Assembly (NCBI GenBank): GCA_973895155.1
Contig: OZ316893.1
Coordinates: 18,910,001-18,974,000, forward strand
DNA from: Marsupella aquatica
Lineage: Eukaryota; Marchantiophyta
Length of the DNA: 64,000 bases
Reading direction: 5' to 3'
Part shown: piece after piece, positions 46,195 to 57,701 of the stretch
Position numbering within the stretch: the first letter of the stretch is position 1
How the letters are laid out: each line of letters begins with the position of its first letter
Translations under genes and position numbers: made by a program
Notes under the pieces: generated by a model
Told to the model about the DNA's origin: nothing
Seen by the model: only the letters and a program-made list of their open reading frames with translations
The model's database searches: none

Positions 46195-46370
46195 AGGAAT
46201 GACAAAATAGTGCATCTTTTTACTTCATCCTGGAATGACAAAATAGTGCATCTTTTTACTTCATTGAGAACATTGTCTACTTATATTAGTAATCTGGATT
46301 CACCAGGTTTGGCTTGGGGCCAACATTGTTTACTTATTTTAGTAATCTGGATTCACCAGGTTTGCCTTAA
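46195..46370. repeat. Two adjacent tandem duplications (~41 bp and ~60 bp)
   Basis: GGAATGACAAAATAGTGCAT is present at 46195 and 46233. TAGTAATCTGGATTCACCAG is present at about 46287 and 46340. Each is a two-copy direct duplication. Confidence 0.85.
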
Positions 46371-46960
46371 ACCGGCACTCTCTATCATCAAAATGTGGAT
46401 CCACCACATTGCTTAATATAGGCAAAACTTGAGCTCCGGACATTCCCGACTGTTTTGGCACAGGTCACTTTTTGGCCCGGGCAGCTGTCCACTTGTCCCA
46501 GTGTCCTTACTCGTTTCACGGAGGGCGCAATTTGATGAAGCCTGGGTGGGGCAAGTCCTCTCACCTATGCTACGCTGTCCAGAGTAGGCAATCATTTTTC
46601 TTCTCCCATGTTGCGCGTGTGTCCACAGCAGAATCGATCGATCATTTTCCTCCCCCAATGTTGCGCAAATGTTCACGAGCCAAAGTTCAGCAATGTCACA
46701 TGTGGAGTTCAACTTGGCAATTACCATCATTGTGAAGCGAGACCCTTGCTGATCAATACAATAAGACCCATCTCACATGTGAAGGGTCGTTACAAATTTG
46801 GCCTAAACTTTAGTTAGGTTGTGATATGTATGAAGATGAGTTTTCTGTCGCATCCCCCTCCTGTGCCAGGCTTGACACCGGTTCGGTTTTTATGGGGTCG
46901 AGACCTGCTTCAACTAGAGAAACCCAAGCACCGCAGCGGTAGCGTCTTCCGGGGAAAGTC

Positions 46961-47018
46961 CTCCTACCGACGACACAACCCATTTGGACTTTGGCTATGG
47001 TTGTGTCGTCGGTAGGAG
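46961..47018. repeat. Perfect 20-bp inverted repeat (hairpin)
   Basis: CTCCTACCGACGACACAACC at 46961-46980 is the exact reverse complement of 46999-47018, with an 18-base loop. No gene is adjacent. It could form a stable stem or be the remnant of a foldback element. Confidence 0.85.
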
Positions 47019-48011
47019 CTGCCTCTGTTTCTCTCTATTCATAGCTACTGCTGCCAAAGTCCAAGCGACTTTACATGAATCGAGCAGATGAAGGCAGCTA
47101 AGCCCTGATCAAGCTTTTCAGCTACTGTAGGAGCTTTAACTAATTTGGCATTGTTCATTTCGTGCACACACATGTGCTGGAAAATATGATCTGTGAAGTA
47201 TGCAGTTCACTGTTTTTGCTTTGTAGATCATGTAGAGCAGAGTGACTTCTTATCAGTTCACCCCAACAGAATGTGAAATCCTTGTTGGCTGGAGCGCATT
47301 TCAAGTTTGTGTTGATTTTCCTATTAGCTCCCACAATATTTCGTAGTAGTGCTCTCTAAGGAAATCACACTTGCTGCTATCATGCTCAAGGTAGTCAAAG
47401 GAAGTGAACCAGAAATCGGAAAGGAATGAACAATTGAAGAATTGTATAATGCCTTCAATCGATTGCCAGTTAATTACATCACAAAACTGTTGTTCTAAAT
47501 TTTCAAACATGCTTCAAACATAAGCCAAATAGAAACCTCCATTCACCATGTCTAAGTGAATCAACGTCCTCGATGTACAAAATGTTTCGCAATCCCTATG
47601 CCGAGCACAAGAGTCAATTGGAATCCTTTTCTCGTAAGTCGTCATAGATAAATGAAATATACAGTAAATATTTGGCGTTGTATCAAAATCCCGATCCTAA
47701 TGTGACACTATGATTGAGTTGGGACGTTCATAGACACGGCGTTGTTCTTACCTGTGTAGAATTGAAACGGAAAGAGCGACACTACCGATAGAAGTGAAAT
47801 CGATAGAAATGAGTGGAACTTCTCAATTGTCAACTTCCTGATGTCCCCAAGTAGTAGAGCAATGCTGCAAAGAGTCTCTGGCACATTAGAGGTGAGGAAG
47901 AGCAATAGCCAATGTGAAGTGGAAGTCACAAGAGCTTCAGCCCTAGTGAACTCCTCTTTATAATAGGAACATGTCATTCTTCCATTCTGTGAGAACTACT
48001 TGGCCACTCCT

Positions 48012-48660
48012 TGTCACACCATCGGCCTAGTCCTTAGGCCGATCCTACGTCTAAGATGGACACTTCCCTTGTTAGTATTCGGATTCGGGCAGGGAGGGAC
48101 GTGCGGAGTGCATATAATTCTCCCAGACCTTAGTCGACACGGGGTCGACCCCGGCTTACGGACTTCTAAGCCTTCGTGTTACCGCCTTCAATCCGGATTC
48201 ATTAGTACAAGTGCTCAACCCCGGCTCGCAACCCCGTACCCGTAACCTACACCCCGTGCATGCTTGGCATAACGTGTTCGGCCCGGCATTGATACTTGCA
48301 CATGAGACTCATACATGCATTCATACATAAACATAAATCTCGATTTACACGAAGGAATTGAGGGGAAAGGATTTCATTCATATATGATCATACACTTACG
48401 ATTGGGTGACCCAACACCTCGTGAATAAATAGGCCCAAGGCCAAGGAGTATACACTACAACGGAGCCCGGCTTTGCACTCGCCCGGCAAGCTTAGTCGTA
48501 TACCCTCCCCTTGGCACTCCGGCACTTCACCGAGTTTGGGACTCCCCGCGCGTACCGCAAATGGCCAACTTCTGAGTCTAAAATCCCCCCTGGGCCCTCA
48601 GTCTTAACTAATACGGGTCGGACGTGCAAACGCTCGAAGGGTGGATTTTATTCATTTCGA
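48012..48660. mobile_element. Possible solo LTR or LTR fragment
   Basis: The block starts with TGTCACACC, a start common in plant LTRs, and differs in base composition from both flanks (GC-rich, many CCGG and CCCGGC segments). No coding frame of a retroelement is attached. No matching end, second LTR or target-site duplication was found, so this is a weak call. Confidence 0.28.
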
Positions 48661-48904
48661 ACTAATAATTATAATTGACTTAGAAGACCCCAACCCACAA
48701 TTCTATTCCTAAATGCAGGTATAAGTAAATAGGTACTTATGAAAGAGCAGGCATCTTAAATTGCTGGAAGGGTTATTTTTTTCCCGGTGCCACGCTTCAT
48801 GGTATTAGTGGCCCACTTGTCAACACCTAATTGGATGGAGGAATATGGAAATGTAAATACTTGCCTATTCTAAGGCAAATATATGTGTGGTCAAGTTTAA
48901 CCTT

Positions 48905-48995
48905 GGCAGGGTTCGGGGTTTGGCAGGGGTTTGGGGATTTAGTGGGGGGGGGTTTACTAGTGTGGTGTCCTTTGGGCGGGCTTTTGGGGCTTAGG
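48905..48995 (+). repeat. G-rich tract with quadruplex potential
   Basis: Several GGG or longer runs occur within about 90 bases (GGGTTCGGGG, GGGGTTTGGGG, an uninterrupted run of G near 48944-48951, GGGCGGG, TTAGGG). Short loops separate the runs, which fits the G4 pattern. Confidence 0.55.
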
Positions 48996-49164
48996 GTTTT
49001 AGAAAGCATTTAACGCAAAGTGCTGGCCATTGGATCCGAGGGAGGGAAGATCTCCACCCTCCAATGAGTCAATCCGTGCCCATTAGGAGTTTTGCCTCCC
49101 ACTCGATAGTGCATTCGCGTCCTGATTCCTGGTCACTCTGTTGTCGACCCTCGCCTGATTCACT

Positions 49165-49425
49165 ATGTCGCCCGCCATTGCTCATCGCTCCGCTCGTCGC
49201 TTGTTGCCCTGCTTGAGAGCTTGTCCACCATCGCTCGTCCGCCATCGCTCGTCCACCATCGCTTGTCGCTCGTTGCCTTGCTTGAGAGCTTGTCCACCAT
49301 TGCTCGTCCACAATTGCTCGTCCGCCATCGCTTGTCACTGGTCCAGCATTGCTCTTCGCTTGTCCACTATTGCTCTTGGCTTGTTCACCATCGCTCCCAC
49401 CATCGCTCTGTCCCTCCAGAGCCCT
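49165..49425. repeat. Minisatellite of GTCCACCATCGCTC-like units
   Basis: Repeated 12-15-bp units around (T)CGTCCACCATCGCTCG, interspersed with two copies of TTGCCnTGCTTGAGAGCTTG. The open frames across it are repeat-driven and not considered genes. Confidence 0.75.
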
Positions 49426-49989
49426 AATCACTTGCAGGTTTGTGTGGTCGGCTGTCTTCGGGCCTTGTTTGTACTTGGGTGCCACTGTCTCGCTCTGCCG
49501 CCACTGTTCTTGATCATTGCCTCATCTGCTCTTGTTCCCACCCTACGCTCGATCTTGGCCGCCATCGTTGTTGTTCCCTCTTGCACTCTGCTACTTTTCC
49601 GCTCTTGGCCGTCATCATCTCTTAGTGTGCGGCGAAGCTTGGGAGAGAAGGGAAGCTTGGAGCGGTGAAGCTTGGGAGCGGCGAGGCTACCTAAGGTGCA
49701 CTCTCTAAACCCTTGTTTTTACTTTGAAGCTGCATTTCTAAATGTGAAATGTTGTGGACATGTCAATGTCGGGGCCAGAAGGAATGGAATTAAAATCATT
49801 CTTGCTTGCAGTGCCTTGTTTATTCTTTGCTTCACGATTCTATGAGGAAATGTTGTGTTGTTGTCCAATGTGATGGATTGTAATGTAGTTCACTCCCGAG
49901 TTCACTAGCATTTAGGACTTGCGGATGTGGGTTTTTTAGATGTAGCTCTCGGCTTGCCTGCTCACACTGTCATCCGTTAAAGTTCTTGG

Positions 49990-52020
49990 TCTAAACTTAA
50001 GAATGTTTTGTGAACATCTGGGCACAGAAATCCATCCTGGTTTCTTCGGGCATTGGTGGCTCCATCGATTGGAGGGGACGGCAACAAGACAAGAGGGCCA
50101 AAGTTAAGGTGAGATCCCGGGTGAGATATGTTTAGGTGTTCACATTCGTATTTTTTCTTCAAGTCTTATACTTTTAACTTCTCGGGCCAAACTTAAAATT
50201 GGTCTATCAGTGTCTGGGCGCAGGGATTGATCGTTGTTTCTTCCGGCATTGGTGGCTCCATTAATGTGAGTGGACACCAAGAAGACAAGGTGAGCATCTT
50301 GAGCTATGCACATTTGCATGTCTGTTTGTGGTTTTTGCTTTGTTTAGTTATTGGGGCAAACTTATAAAGTTTTTGTCATTCTGTGGTTGTAGGGGTCCAT
50401 CTTGTTTTGTGTGGGCATTGGGCGGGGCATTGGGGGCTCCATTGATTGGAGGGGAGCGCAAACTGAGAAGTAGAATGTGAATATCAGTTACCTCATTTCC
50501 ATCGGCAGGTTTTTCAGACCCGCAGTTGCAATCCCAATGATTCGATTTTCTTTTGTGCATCTTGGGCAACGTCGATCGTTGGGGAGCACTCATAAGGCAA
50601 GAAGGTGGAAGTGAAGGTGAGCACCCCCGACCTTTGCACATAGACATGTTGTGACCATATGTATTTGGCATTTTTAAGTTCTCAGAGTTAATTGTGAATT
50701 TTTCTCTGTGGTTTAGGGATCCATTCAGTATTCTTCTTGGCATTGCGGGTTCCATCATTTGGAGGGAGAGCGGCGACAAGACAAGAAGGTGGAAGCATAT
50801 GTGAGCACCCCTGACCTTTACATTTACATTCAACATGTTCACTGTACCATTATTTGGCCACACACCCTCCCATGAGAGGGATTTCATGTGTAGCAATTGT
50901 TTTGCAAAGATTGCTTCTTTTTCTGCAAGCACTTCAATCCTGTGGGTGTCGGTGATTGTAGGGGCCGATTGTTGTTTGTTTCGGGCATTGGGGGGCCCCG
51001 ACTGAGGTGATCCAAGGGATTTCTCTATTTTTTGGCATTGAGGCTCAGTTCATTGGAGGGAAGGGGCCGAAGGTGTGATTGAAGGTGAACTCTTTTCCTT
51101 GGCTCTTTCCAAATAGTTACAATAGTGTTTACAGGGAGTGTTTACTTGGATTCTTAAGGCTTCTATGTTTTGCTTCTGAGCTATCATTCAACTGTTTTAG
51201 GGTCCTTTGCTAAAATCAGTCTGAGATAATCAGCACCATCCTAATGAGGTCTGAACATTGTGACAGACGAGTTCTTGGTTGACGATTGATAAACGGGGTG
51301 AGCCTCCACAATCTAGAAAGGTCAACCTTCAGACTTGAGGTCGGTAATTCTTTTAGATTCTCCCTATGTTGGTTTGTTGTATTCTGTCATGTGTTATAAG
51401 GTCTACCGTGCTTAGGTTGACATGAGCTCTTGCAACCTATGAACATTTGCATTTTTCCTCCATGTAATATGTTTTAGAGCTATTGAGCCAAACACCGTCC
51501 TAGGATTGGGATTGTACAGTCGCATGTAGACCAGGTTTATTTGCATAGATTGCTTCTACAGCGGGTTCTACAGTGCATGTGGTTCAATTCTGTGTGTTTG
51601 CAATCTTAAGGGTTGGAATGTTGTCTTTCCAGGCATTGTGCAAGGCATTGCGGAGTGAAGGACATTGCAGACTGAGGTCATTGCGGGGATTCCTGTGTAT
51701 TCAAGCGTTGGGGCAACATCTTCGTGCTAGAGAAGTGACTGTCAAGAAACCCGAAAGGTGGAAGAGAAGGTGAACTCTTTTCCTTGGCTGTTTTCACAAA
51801 GTTGTAATGTTTGCCTGATTTGTTAGGCTTTATGCTTTTGCTAGAGGTGCTCTACTGCATTGTTCAAATCTGTAGTTGTTGATTCATACTGATCTGGTAT
51901 TTATTGCTTGCGACAGAAGAGTTCTTGGTTGAGGATTACATAGCGGAGTGAGCTTCGACTTTTGGAAAAGTCAGCCGTGAGACCTTGGTAATTCATTTAC
52001 ATTCTCTCGGTGCTGGTTTT
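49990..52020 (+). repeat. Reiterated exon-like cassettes
   Basis: At least six diverged units, spaced about 150-200 bp, share a core GGGCATTGGTGGCTCCAT-like segment followed by GATTGGAGGGGA, AAGACAAGAAGGTGGAAG-like sequence and then GTGAGC or GTGAAC. Cores lie at about 50040, 50245, 50410, 50730, 50980 and 51620. Several units are preceded by pyrimidine-AG sequence and followed by a donor-like GTGAG, so each looks like a small exon with splice sites. The last part (51050-51370 and 51760-52010) is a two-copy larger repeat. No protein family is recognised. Confidence 0.55.
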
Positions 52021-52201
52021 TGGTCTTCCATATTATCTTTGTCTATAGCCGACTGATTTATTGCATGTGCTTACATTTTGGGTTTAATGACTCAAATACA
52101 TCTGATGTGTGCAGGTGGTTGGACTTGGCGTTGTGCAAGTTGTGAATTGAAGTTTACAGTCAAAGAGTCTTCTGTTGCTGAGGTAACACAGGGGTACAGC
52201 A

Positions 52202-52600
52202 ATGGTAATCACCCGAAGCCAATCAGTAGGTCTTCTTTACGAGAAGGCAGTAAGGCTTCGTCATAAATTGAGGGCTTTAGGGTTGTTCCGAACGGAGTTA
52301 CCTGTTACCATCCTTTTGGGGGCTGCTCCTCCCCCTAGGATGATTTGGGTGTCTATGTGGGAAAAGTATATGAACCCTGTGTCCATTCTTTTCACGCTTG
52401 AGGTAGAAGGCGTACAGTACACTATTGCTGCAGGTTGCATCCATGCTCTGAATGCAAGATGTCCTGCATGTGATGTACATCATGATGAAGATGTGAAGGA
52501 CAATGATGTGTTTGCTAGGAAGCGTTGGTGGAAAGTGTGCCAGCTTTGGAACACTGACCCCTTTGTGTTAGGAGAGGTAGAGCTTAATGACGGTCACTAG
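52202..52600 (+). CDS. Hypothetical ORF, 132 residues
   Basis: The ATG-started frame directly follows the exon-like cassettes and precedes the transposase-like gene on the same strand. The product has MVITRSQSVGLLYEKAVRLR at the start, a CPAC pair followed by HH, and FARKRWWKVCQLW near the end. No family is recognised. It could be an accessory exon of the mobile element whose transposase follows. Confidence 0.3.
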   Translation: MVITRSQSVGLLYEKAVRLRHKLRALGLFRTELPVTILLGAAPPPRMIWVSMWEKYMNPVSILFTLEVEGVQYTIAAGCIHALNARCPACDVHHDEDVKDNDVFARKRWWKVCQLWNTDPFVLGEVELNDGH

Positions 52601-54078
52601 GTAAGTGTGTAGGTACAGCGTTTACGGTCTAGATGGAATTTAGGCCTACACGACCGCATGGATGGGTCATTTTGTAAAACGTATCTGGTGTTGATCCAAC
52701 ATCAATTTTGGAATTAACTTATCATGTGTTCATCAGTTTCTCAATTCTTATGTCATCCTCGGGTTAGGCGATCTGAGTTTCTCACGTTAGAAACTATGAT
52801 GACAATCCTATCATAGTATCTGCAAGGCATGCCATCAAAATTGATGAGCTGATGGACTTGCCGATACTTGAAACTAACACACTGGCATTTTTCCTCCTAG
52901 GATTGCAAATGGTGATGGACCTGTGGATGATGAGTTGGCTTGTCTAGCAAACCAAAGGTAAGGTTTGGTTTCATCTAGTTGCTCAAGTAATGTACTGGAT
53001 ATCTGATTGATGTACAGTTGTGAGTTGAAAAATAATAAGCATTATCGTGATGTTGTTCTGTGGTTCTAAAACTCTACGATGTTGTTCAGGCATTTGTGTG
53101 GTGCATTCTGGGATCGCGAGCACTCTCTTGTGCGGATCTGCCATCTGGACTCCAAGGTACAGCCAAGCAATATTCTTCCCTGGTGCTTGCTGTCCATGTA
53201 TTTTGCACTTCTGTTTTCAAAAGATAATGTACAGGGCATTGTGTGTTTCTCAGGTAAGTTGTCATTTCAGCTTTGTGACTGTTGCTGTAGATTTAGAACT
53301 TGTTTGCAGGGCCCATCAAATTAACTAGAGACCATGGGGGAGTAATGCCCCCATTGGAGACTGCTGGATTTGGTCACTGGCAGTCTAGCGCTCTGTTAAT
53401 TTTGAAGCAGGTTGCCCAAAAGTATATATAAGGGCTGTTGAGTGCTTCAAGCCTATTACATAATTATAGGGCTTGGGTGGTCTAGTCTGGGCTTCTCCAA
53501 TGCGGTCAATAGTGAGTCTGTGCGGCCCAACCGTGAATTGGAGGAGAGGGATTGGAGTGTGGGCTTGGCCCCGACCGTACATGGACCTAGCACATTAACT
53601 GGGATAGGGACAAGCTCTAAAAGGGACAAGCTTAAATGGCCATGTGCGGATCCCATGCTCTCTTGTGCTTACGCCAAAAATGGAATCCTTGCGTGCAAAG
53701 GGTACGTCCCTTCCCACCCAAAATTCTCGGAGAAAGCAACAATGGACCTTGCAAAAGCCAATCACCACGAGAAATGGCCGGGATGGGGCAAGGCCCTCAT
53801 GGGATTGGTCCATTGGAGGCGGTCTCCACATGTCTGTTGGGCTAGAAGACTCTGTCGTTTTATATATCCATCTTATCCCTCTTTCTTTCTGTCAATCTAA
53901 TCACTTTAAGTGACTTATCCTCCGTTCTTCCACACTCATCGCTTTGCAGTAGAACCTGCTTTGTCTGCTTAATGATAAATAGGAAGTTGACCCTCACGGT
54001 GTTGATGGTCATTTTGTATTCTCAAATGTTTGCAGGCCCATGTGAGGTGCATAGGGCTCCCGAAGAAGGTGTGGTAGA
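52601..54078. other. Intron-like or intergenic DNA within the mobile-element region
   Basis: No confident gene. A short frame at 53442-53900 has no recognisable domain. It may be intron of the host element, but this is not shown. Confidence 0.35.
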
Positions 54079-54848
54079 ATGCCGCCCACCCCATTATTTC
54101 AAGTAGACTCAGAAGGTGGGGAGCAGAAGCCTGTGTCATCATATAGCTACCTCATAGGCGAATATTTTGCTGATGTCAGACTAAAGTTGGAGTCAATGTT
54201 TGACTTTGACTTTGACTTTATCGATGTCAGTCTCAATACGAGAATGCAAAGAAAATGGGAGAAACTCAATCTCATTGAGGATTTTGGGGGGAATATCATT
54301 ATCATCCTCGTGAATACTAGTGATGCTCCTATTCAGAATGTGCTGATAGTCCCGCATCAAGTCCTCCGAAGCAACAATGCCTCAAATGGGCCCTCCTGGA
54401 CGGAGAGTGATGAGCGTGCCACTTCTCTGATCATGGACGAACCCGAATTGGACCCTACTCGAGATTCTGGGGCTCCATCATTTGAGCCTGAGCCTGATCT
54501 ACAAGTCACCTTTCTGTCAGAAGTGATGTCCAATGATCTTAAGAGAGTATGGACATCATCTGTGGAGAAGTTGTTGGCTTACATGGAGTCCATTAAATGT
54601 GGTGACCACAAATGGAAGGTCAAAACCTAGGACAAAGACAACCTGCCAAGGGGACATCTTGAGTGTTGTGAGTGTGACACTCGGGTGGAGGGGACGTCAA
54701 AGGGAGGATTGATGGATAAGACATCCATCAACAATGCTTTCACAAACTATAAGAGCAAGCATTTGCGCTCATCCAAGCATGCAGCCCGTGTTGCATCAAA
54801 CAGGGGTGAGAATGTGGACCCACAAGAGATTGGTAGAAGGGCTCTTGC
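54079..54848 (+). pseudogene. N-terminal part of the decayed transposase-like gene
   Basis: The frame opens at an ATG at 54079. It has one in-frame TAG at 54628-54630 and then continues in the same frame to the insertion point at 54848. After the TAG the translation shows GHLECCECD followed about 40 residues later by KHLRSSKH, a Cys-pair/His-pair layout like a BED-type zinc finger; such fingers are common at the N terminus of DNA transposases. Upstream of it the protein is acidic. Joining across the insertion keeps the frame for 17 further codons and then meets a stop. Treating it as the start of the downstream transposase is inference. Confidence 0.5.
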
Positions 54849-55392
54849 TGTGACACGGGTAATGTGTCACTTAACCGAACGCAGGTCGTAGATTAGGTCT
54901 TATACGGTCATTGGGACCGTAGCCGTAGCGTAGAATAGCACGAATAGCCATCTTTTGCCATTATGAATAGATTAGGAGTAGGTTCGAATGATTACGAATT
55001 AAGGAAGAGGATTATTACGCTCAACCGAGGTACGGTGGCGGCGGCGGAGTAAAAATCCATTAGAAGAATCACGCTTGGACTGAGACGCCGACTTTAGCTC
55101 ATTATCAACGACCAAAACGGCCTGGCCCTCTCACGCTCGAGCTCACCCTGGCACCTCCATAAGAGAGGAGTCGATGGCATTGCGGGCCATTTGCTCATTT
55201 CTACCTTTTGGAATTCGTGGACGCTGCCATTTTCTTGCCTTCTTGCTCGAATCAAGCTGACCTTTACAAGGAGATCATCGAGGGATAAGAGCGGGTTGTG
55301 GCAAGATTTAGTCAGGGCAAGGAAGACCTCCACCAGTAAGCGGACTGAACAGCGGGAACGCGGACTCGACAAATCGGACTACAAAGGTTAGT

Positions 55393-56499
55393 ATGACCCT
55401 TACAGCCTTGGGATTTTGGACCTTGTTTGGTGAGGTAGGTGCTAAGTTCTCTGAGACTTACTGGTACTCTAGTCCCGAGAAAGCCGCTTATGAACAAAGA
55501 TACGTGAAGCTGGTGGCCAAGGTAGCACAGGTTAATTGCGAGAAGACAGCCATCACCAGGGATTCCAGCTACAACGAGCTGCGAGACTACATCACCAAGC
55601 TATATCTCAGCAAGGAAGGGCTTAGATCGGTAGCAGAGGCGATTCTTAAAGTCCCTCCAAAGTTCTTTAGGCTGAAGGGCAGCCAACGACTTACGCAAGT
55701 GGAGTTCGACAAGATCCCGGGGTACCTAGACCAGCAAATCGCAGCCAAAAAACGCCAAGAAGACATCAGCAGACAACGGGAAGCGGTGCGTAATCTTACG
55801 TTCCTCGGGGAAAGCTCCAACGCCTTCAATTGGGATACACCGACACCACCAATGCCTCAGCCGATGACCACCGGCGTACCTCCGAACCGGTCCCAAGTTT
55901 GTCTTGTGAATAACACCGAGTGTTCTTCGGGTTCCAAGCGAGTTAGTCCGCATCTCGAGCAGCGTTCTCGTAAGCGGGTAAGAACGACATCGACCCCCGA
56001 ATCGACAACGCGGACCAACGTCGCTCCTGCACCTGCCCTGGCGAACCCCCCGGCCAACCAGACCCGACGGCCCCCGGATAATCCCAAGTCTAACTTATTA
56101 CAGGTAATCCGCGTTCTCGAGGTAGTCTGGATCGTGATCAAGAAACTCGACCACGCGGACTATCTCAAGGAGCATCAGTTGGAGCAGTTCGCTCACTTGC
56201 TATGGAGACCGTGCGCGGCCGGGCCAAAGGAGATTTGTGAGTTCATCTCCAATTTTGACACCAACGCATCGACCACCAAGGTTTTAGGGCAGACCTTATC
56301 ACTCATGGAGCATCGGTTAGCACAAATCTTCTGCTTGCCAACCGGGCCGGTGCCGGTTGAACTCCAAATTTGGGATAAGGAGTATACACCTCGGCACTTC
56401 AAACCTGAAGGTAAGACGGACAACGGATACAAGCAGGGGTCGTGCACCAACTTAATCTGCATGGAGCGGCTTAACTTCATACGAACTACCTACACATGA
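55393..56499 (+). CDS. Gag-like ORF 1 of the retroelement-like insertion
   Basis: 368 residues from ATG. The N-terminal part is helical and charged, the middle (about 150-240) is Pro/Thr/Arg-rich, and the C-terminal part is helical (HLLWRPCAAG, EICEFISNFD, TLSLMEHRLAQIF). No enzyme motif or CCHC knuckle was found. It is called gag-like because of position and composition, and because similar charged frames occur in plant retroelements. Its stop overlaps the next ATG as ATGA. Confidence 0.45.
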   Translation: MTLTALGFWTLFGEVGAKFSETYWYSSPEKAAYEQRYVKLVAKVAQVNCEKTAITRDSSYNELRDYITKLYLSKEGLRSVAEAILKVPPKFFRLKGSQRLTQVEFDKIPGYLDQQIAAKKRQEDISRQREAVRNLTFLGESSNAFNWDTPTPPMPQPMTTGVPPNRSQVCLVNNTECSSGSKRVSPHLEQRSRKRVRTTSTPESTTRTNVAPAPALANPPANQTRRPPDNPKSNLLQVIRVLEVVWIVIKKLDHADYLKEHQLEQFAHLLWRPCAAGPKEICEFISNFDTNASTTKVLGQTLSLMEHRLAQIFCLPTGPVPVELQIWDKEYTPRHFKPEGKTDNGYKQGSCTNLICMERLNFIRTTYT

Positions 56500-57701
56500 T
56501 TGAGCCACAATCTGAGATCTCCCTCTATACGATCGTGCAGGTGGAACAATACAAACGGCGGAACTGGGCCCAATTCTTTTACCAAAGGTTCTCAGGAGAG
56601 CTTAAGCGGGCTCAAGGAGGTATGGCTATCGGGGGGAAGACTTACCTGGGAAGTCATATCGCCATCATCCTTGCCTGGTACAAGGCACGGCGGGAGGCCA
56701 GGGGAAAGAATATGGCCACCTCAGCCCCGACTAATGTCACCCCTGCTACAGAGGAGGCTACCCCGAACGAGCGGACTACCTCGCCTCGGGCAAACCCCAA
56801 GCCGGAAGCCCCAACTAATGCTCCGTCACCTCCTCGGGTTGAAATTCCACCGCCCCCTTCCGTCGAGCCTCCGCTACCACAAGTACAACCACCTCCAATC
56901 CCTCCACCACCTGAAGAAACCTTCCCCTCCCGAGCGCAGACTACGGAGGAGCTCGTTGCCCCGCCCGAGGAACCACCGGTACCCGATAGGATGGAGGACT
57001 ACCAAGTAGCCCCAGGGACCATGGCCTACGACCTGGTCTAGAAGTTTAGTCAGACTCTATCAGGGGAGCTGGCGACGTACATCGGACAACAAGTCTCGGC
57101 GTACTTTCAACTAGTCTTCTTCATGTTAGAGCACCAACCACGGATCGTAAGCCGCTTGGAAGAAGAACTCATGGCGAAGGGGAATGAGATTGGGCACTTC
57201 CAAATGTTGGTAGAACACCTCAAGGAGGAGGCCACTACCCGCCGTGAGGAGTTAGTCCACACCGTCGAATAGCGGGACGGACTAACCCAAGAGTTAAGCA
57301 GGGCGCAAGCGGATCTCAAGAAGATGGACGATACTGTGCTTCAGTTGCGCTCGGAATCCTCAGCCCGGGTTACCAGCCTGACCGACCTCAACAACCAATT
57401 CCTACAAACAGCTCAGCAGGTAGCTAGTCTCTCCGCCGAACGGGATAAATTGCTGACGCAGGACCAGACCCATCGCGACTCCATTAACCAGCTCAACCTG
57501 GAGGTAGCACGGCTCCAGGCAGAGGCCGATGAAGCTGCGAACGAGGCTGAGGAGGCAGTGCGGGACAACAAGGCCTTACAGGACCGCATTACCCTGCTCG
57601 TCCTCCAGCGGGGAAGACCTGGGCCCACCTCTGATCAAGGCGGCTCGAGGTCTCGCCCTGACAGAGGGATAAACCCTGGTCCGACCATGGCTCGCACGTA
57701 A
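56496..57701 (+). pseudogene. Gag-like ORF 2, proline-rich then coiled coil, two in-frame TAG codons
   Basis: Starts at the ATG of an ATGA overlap with ORF 1 and runs about 400 codons. TAG codons occur at 57039-57041 and 57270-57272. The start region (NWAQFFYQRFSGELKRAQGG, then YLGSHIAIILAWYK) looks folded. Next is a Pro-rich linker (roughly residues 85-165), then a long heptad-patterned coiled coil (about 210-385) and a basic end. No pol domain is present. Readthrough of the TAG codons or simple decay are both possible. Confidence 0.45.

Larger units (their letters stand above)
45786..48011. other. Intergenic with short duplications and a hairpin
   Basis: No gene. Contains an A/TAAA-rich tract (45965-45990), two short tandem duplications at 46195-46265 and 46265-46370, and a perfect hairpin at 46961-47018. 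Otherwise unremarkable. Confidence 0.5.

Noticed and set aside
49165-49668. 167-codon Ser/Cys-rich ORF
   Set aside because: The frame is generated by the minisatellite; its amino-acid pattern simply mirrors the repeat unit.
49990-52020. CRISPR-like array
   Set aside because: The repeats are long, diverged and contiguous without regular unique spacers, and the context is clearly eukaryotic.
53442-53900. 152-codon ORF
   Set aside because: No domain, no splice or homology support, and overlapping frames of similar length on both strands.
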